From assembly GCF_014196055.1 (NCBI RefSeq), contig NZ_JACICY010000005.1, positions 62,001 through 126,000 of the forward strand: a DNA stretch of 64,000 nt, written 5' to 3'. How positions within the stretch are numbered: position 1 is the stretch's first letter; each line of letters begins with the position of its first letter. The stretch comes from Novosphingobium hassiacum (GTDB lineage: Bacteria; Pseudomonadota; Alphaproteobacteria; Sphingomonadales; Sphingomonadaceae). The position numbers and the translations under genes are program-made. This document shows positions 61,827 through 64,000 of this stretch, in pieces. The notes beneath the pieces were generated by a model. It ran no database searches. It saw nothing but the letters and a program-made list of their open reading frames with translations, and was not told the origin of the DNA.

Positions 61827-64000
61827 GCGCGCAGCCGCTCGATCCCCTGCGCCAGCGCGACGTAGAGCTTGCCCATGTCGGACGAGAGCAACGTTACGCC
61901 CAGCGCGTTACCGTCACGCGTCGACAGCAGTTGGCGGAGCATCGTTTCGAAGTCGTGGATGTAGCGGTTAACATGCTCGCGGAATTCGCTTTCGGCCTCG
62001 TAATGCGCCTGCACGGCACGCGCTTCGGCAGTCTCGAGGAGCGAGACGGCGCGGCGGGTGAAAATGCCGCGATCGCCGCGCAGATAGGATGCCCACGCGG
62101 TTTCAGACACGTCCGACGACAGCGCCTTGGCGATGTCGATGGCCGAGGAGTTGAGTGATTCGGTGATCAGTGCAGCGCGGCGGGCGAAGTCGTTGTCGAC
62201 GTGCTCTTCGGCCCGTTCGCGCGCCCGCGTTACGCGTGCTTCGAGGTTGCCGGCCAGTTCATCGACCTTGGTCAGCTGGTCGCGCATCTGAACCGCAGTC
62301 TCGCGGCTTGCCGAAGCGGCAGCGTCGATCGCTTCCTCGAGCCGTCCGACCAGTTCGGCGGCCCGGCCCTGCAAGACGCGGGTGATCGCGACGCTGCTTT
62401 CATCGCCGAGACGCGCGGCCAGCGCTTCGATCTCGCCTGCGGTGCTGGTGCGCAGGTCCTCGCCGACCTTGCCTGCCGCGTCTGTCAAGCTGGCGACGGC
62501 ACCTGACAGGCGCTGTTCGATTTCGCGGGTCAGCCCTTCGCTGTCCTCCCGTGCCTGGCCAAGGATTTCACGTAGCGCGCCCACTTGCCGCTCACGTTCC
62601 GCAACTTGTTCGAGCAGGGTCTTCTGTGCCTTTGCCAAGTCCTTGAGCGTGGTCGATATCTCGCCTCGGGCGGAACCGACCGTCTCGGATAGGATGCGCC
62701 CGCCGTCGCCCGCTTCGCGCAAGGTATCGCGCAAGGTAAAGACGCGGTCTTCCAGCCCCTTGAGGCCTGCTTCGGTGCTGCGCAGGGCTTCGGGAATCTG
62801 GGTCCGGGTATGATCGCTGCCGGCCTGGATCAGTTCGAGTAGTCGGACGGCCGAATCGGTGAGTTCGCCGATCTGGAGGTCGGTGCCTGATAGCGCGTGG
62901 CGCATTTCGCCAAGCCGGTTGTTGAGATCGGCCATCGCCTTGTCGACGGTCGCCGCCGTTTGCGTGCCTTGCTCGCCCGAATTGCGAAGAATATCCGAGA
63001 ATGCGTTGATCTTGTTACCGATTACCTCACATGTGCGAGTCAGTTCCTCGGCCTCGGCTGCTTGCGTGCGGCGCTGCGCCTCGATCGCGTGATCGAAATC
63101 GGCAAGTTTGGCGGACAGCGTTTCGGCAGCCTCTGCAGCCGTGCGTTCCATCGCGGTGCGCCGATTGGCAATCGCCTCATCGATCTCGCCCAGCCTCCGG
63201 TCGAGAGCTTCGCGTTGCTGCGCTGCGGCTGCCTCGGCCGAAGCGCGACGCCTTGCAAGCTGCTCGTCGAGCGTCCGCGCCTGGTCATCGAGCAATGCGG
63301 TGAGCGACCTGGCTGCGTCTTCGAAGCTGGCAAGGCGGCCGGCGGCATCAGACAGCAGCGTATCGTGATCGGTGCCAAGCTGATCGAGCGTCGAACGCAG
63401 CGCAACGGTGTGGGCGTCGGTACGCTCTTGCCACGCGGCGAGTGCAGCCTGCTCGGCCTGTGCCGCGGCATCGGCATGCTGGCCACTGCTGGTGGCGAGG
63501 GCTTCGAACCGACCTTCGGCAAGCAGGGCGAGGTTTTCCCCGGCTTGCGAAAACTGCGCAAGGGCGGCGCTGACGCGATCCTGATAGGACACGACCTGGC
63601 GTTCGCTTGCCAGGCCGAACTCGTTGAGCCGCTGAAAGCCCGAGACCATCTCCTCAAGCTGGAGATGCGCGGTCCGACCTGCGTTGCCGATGTTGTTCGT
63701 GACGTCTTTGGCGGCGTTGGCAATGACCGGAAGTTGGCTGCGCAGCTTATCCATGTTTTCCAGCGCGCTGGTGGAAACGTCGGCGATCAGGTCAACGCGC
63801 TGGCGGTTCTGCGAAACCAGATCGTCGAGCCGTGCCGCGCTACCGGAAAGGCGATCGACCGCGATGCGGCCGAGCGATTCGAGGTCGCGGCCCTGTGCCG
63901 CGATGAAATCGCGTGCCAGCGACAGTTCGGTGTTAACGCTGATCAAGCGCTTTTCGAGAAGCGCGGATTCGTTTGCGAGGCTCTTCGACACGTCGGCAAA
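61823..64000 (-). CDS. large coiled-coil protein, N-terminus beyond window
   Basis: At least 722 residues, almost all helical, with heptad-rich Ala/Glu/Gln/Arg sequence from end to end (for example RSLTALLDDQARTLDEQLAR, DEAIANRRTAMERTAAEAAE). Only the last 130 residues look globular (AIDIAKALSSDVSETAWASY, FTRRAVSLLETAEARAVQ, HDFETMLRQLLSTRDGNALG). No signal, membrane segment or nucleotide motif is seen in the visible part. The frame runs off the right edge, so the true start is not here. Similar alphaproteobacterial proteins are annotated only as hypothetical or ATPase. It converges on dnaE2 with a 4-base overlap. Confidence 0.7.
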   Translation of the reverse strand, partial: FADVSKSLANESALLEKRLISVNTELSLARDFIAAQGRDLESLGRIAVDRLSGSAARLDDLVSQNRQRVDLIADVSTSALENMDKLRSQLPVIANAAKDVTNNIGNAGRTAHLQLEEMVSGFQRLNEFGLASERQVVSYQDRVSAALAQFSQAGENLALLAEGRFEALATSSGQHADAAAQAEQAALAAWQERTDAHTVALRSTLDQLGTDHDTLLSDAAGRLASFEDAARSLTALLDDQARTLDEQLARRRASAEAAAAQQREALDRRLGEIDEAIANRRTAMERTAAEAAETLSAKLADFDHAIEAQRRTQAAEAEELTRTCEVIGNKINAFSDILRNSGEQGTQTAATVDKAMADLNNRLGEMRHALSGTDLQIGELTDSAVRLLELIQAGSDHTRTQIPEALRSTEAGLKGLEDRVFTLRDTLREAGDGGRILSETVGSARGEISTTLKDLAKAQKTLLEQVAERERQVGALREILGQAREDSEGLTREIEQRLSGAVASLTDAAGKVGEDLRTSTAGEIEALAARLGDESSVAITRVLQGRAAELVGRLEEAIDAAASASRETAVQMRDQLTKVDELAGNLEARVTRARERAEEHVDNDFARRAALITESLNSSAIDIAKALSSDVSETAWASYLRGDRGIFTRRAVSLLETAEARAVQAHYEAESEFREHVNRYIHDFETMLRQLLSTRDGNALGVTLLSSDMGKLYVALAQGIERLRA

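Overview
The window is a GC-rich, densely coded chromosomal segment of an alphaproteobacterium, most likely a sphingomonad of the Novosphingobium/Sphingobium type. This is inferred from the gene families, the GAAC-N7-GAAC LexA operators, the alphaproteobacterial sigma-32-type promoter at dnaK, and a PrsK/PrsR/EpsB-type exopolysaccharide module. No phage, insertion sequence, CRISPR array or integrated island is visible. No gene-free stretch exceeds about 250 bases; most of the longer gaps are filled with palindromic repeats.

Layout. 1-9.7 kb: a partial L,D-transpeptidase, a GST gene flanked by two GFA-family zinc proteins, a MoxR ATPase divergent from a TonB-like membrane protein, a cupin, parE, a LpoA-like lipoprotein, rsmI, yraN and a histidine-rich periplasmic peptide. 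9.8-17 kb: gshB, a DedA protein, accC-accB-aroQ, a small lipoprotein, a GTA-type holin and an MFS exporter. 17.1-20.4 kb: tRNA-Pro(GGG) and yajC-secD-secF. 20.4-30.9 kb: a glycosyltransferase, an XRE regulator, a DUF6456 protein, an ABC-F ATPase, a PepSY protein with a two-component system, xerC, hemW, rdgB and rph. 31-37.4 kb: the heat-shock region hrcA-grpE and dnaK-dnaJ, with a PCu(A)C copper protein and an HExxH protein between them. 37.5-40.2 kb: a patatin-like protein and a small membrane protein. 40.4-46.9 kb: an EpsB-type sugar transferase followed by prsK, prsR and a TPR protein. 47-52.3 kb: a CoA transferase, a DUF475 membrane protein, panB, an amino-acid permease and a flavin-type stress protein.

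52.4-61.8 kb is the most interesting part, an SOS mutagenesis and DNA-repair region. One LexA box sits in front of imuA-imuB. A second sits directly on the ribosome-binding site of a three-gene operon made of a radical-SAM protein (linked-to-UDG family), a DUF4130-UdgX fusion and the error-prone polymerase dnaE2. The radical-SAM protein has a helix-hairpin-helix domain and ends in QLELF, which looks like a sliding-clamp-binding motif. The UdgX part keeps the KRRLH loop whose histidine crosslinks to uracil-DNA in characterised UdgX. The arrangement suggests that rSAM-UdgX acts with the ImuA/ImuB/DnaE2 mutasome. That is an inference; the radical-SAM reaction is unknown. A large coiled-coil protein, cut by the window end, converges on dnaE2.
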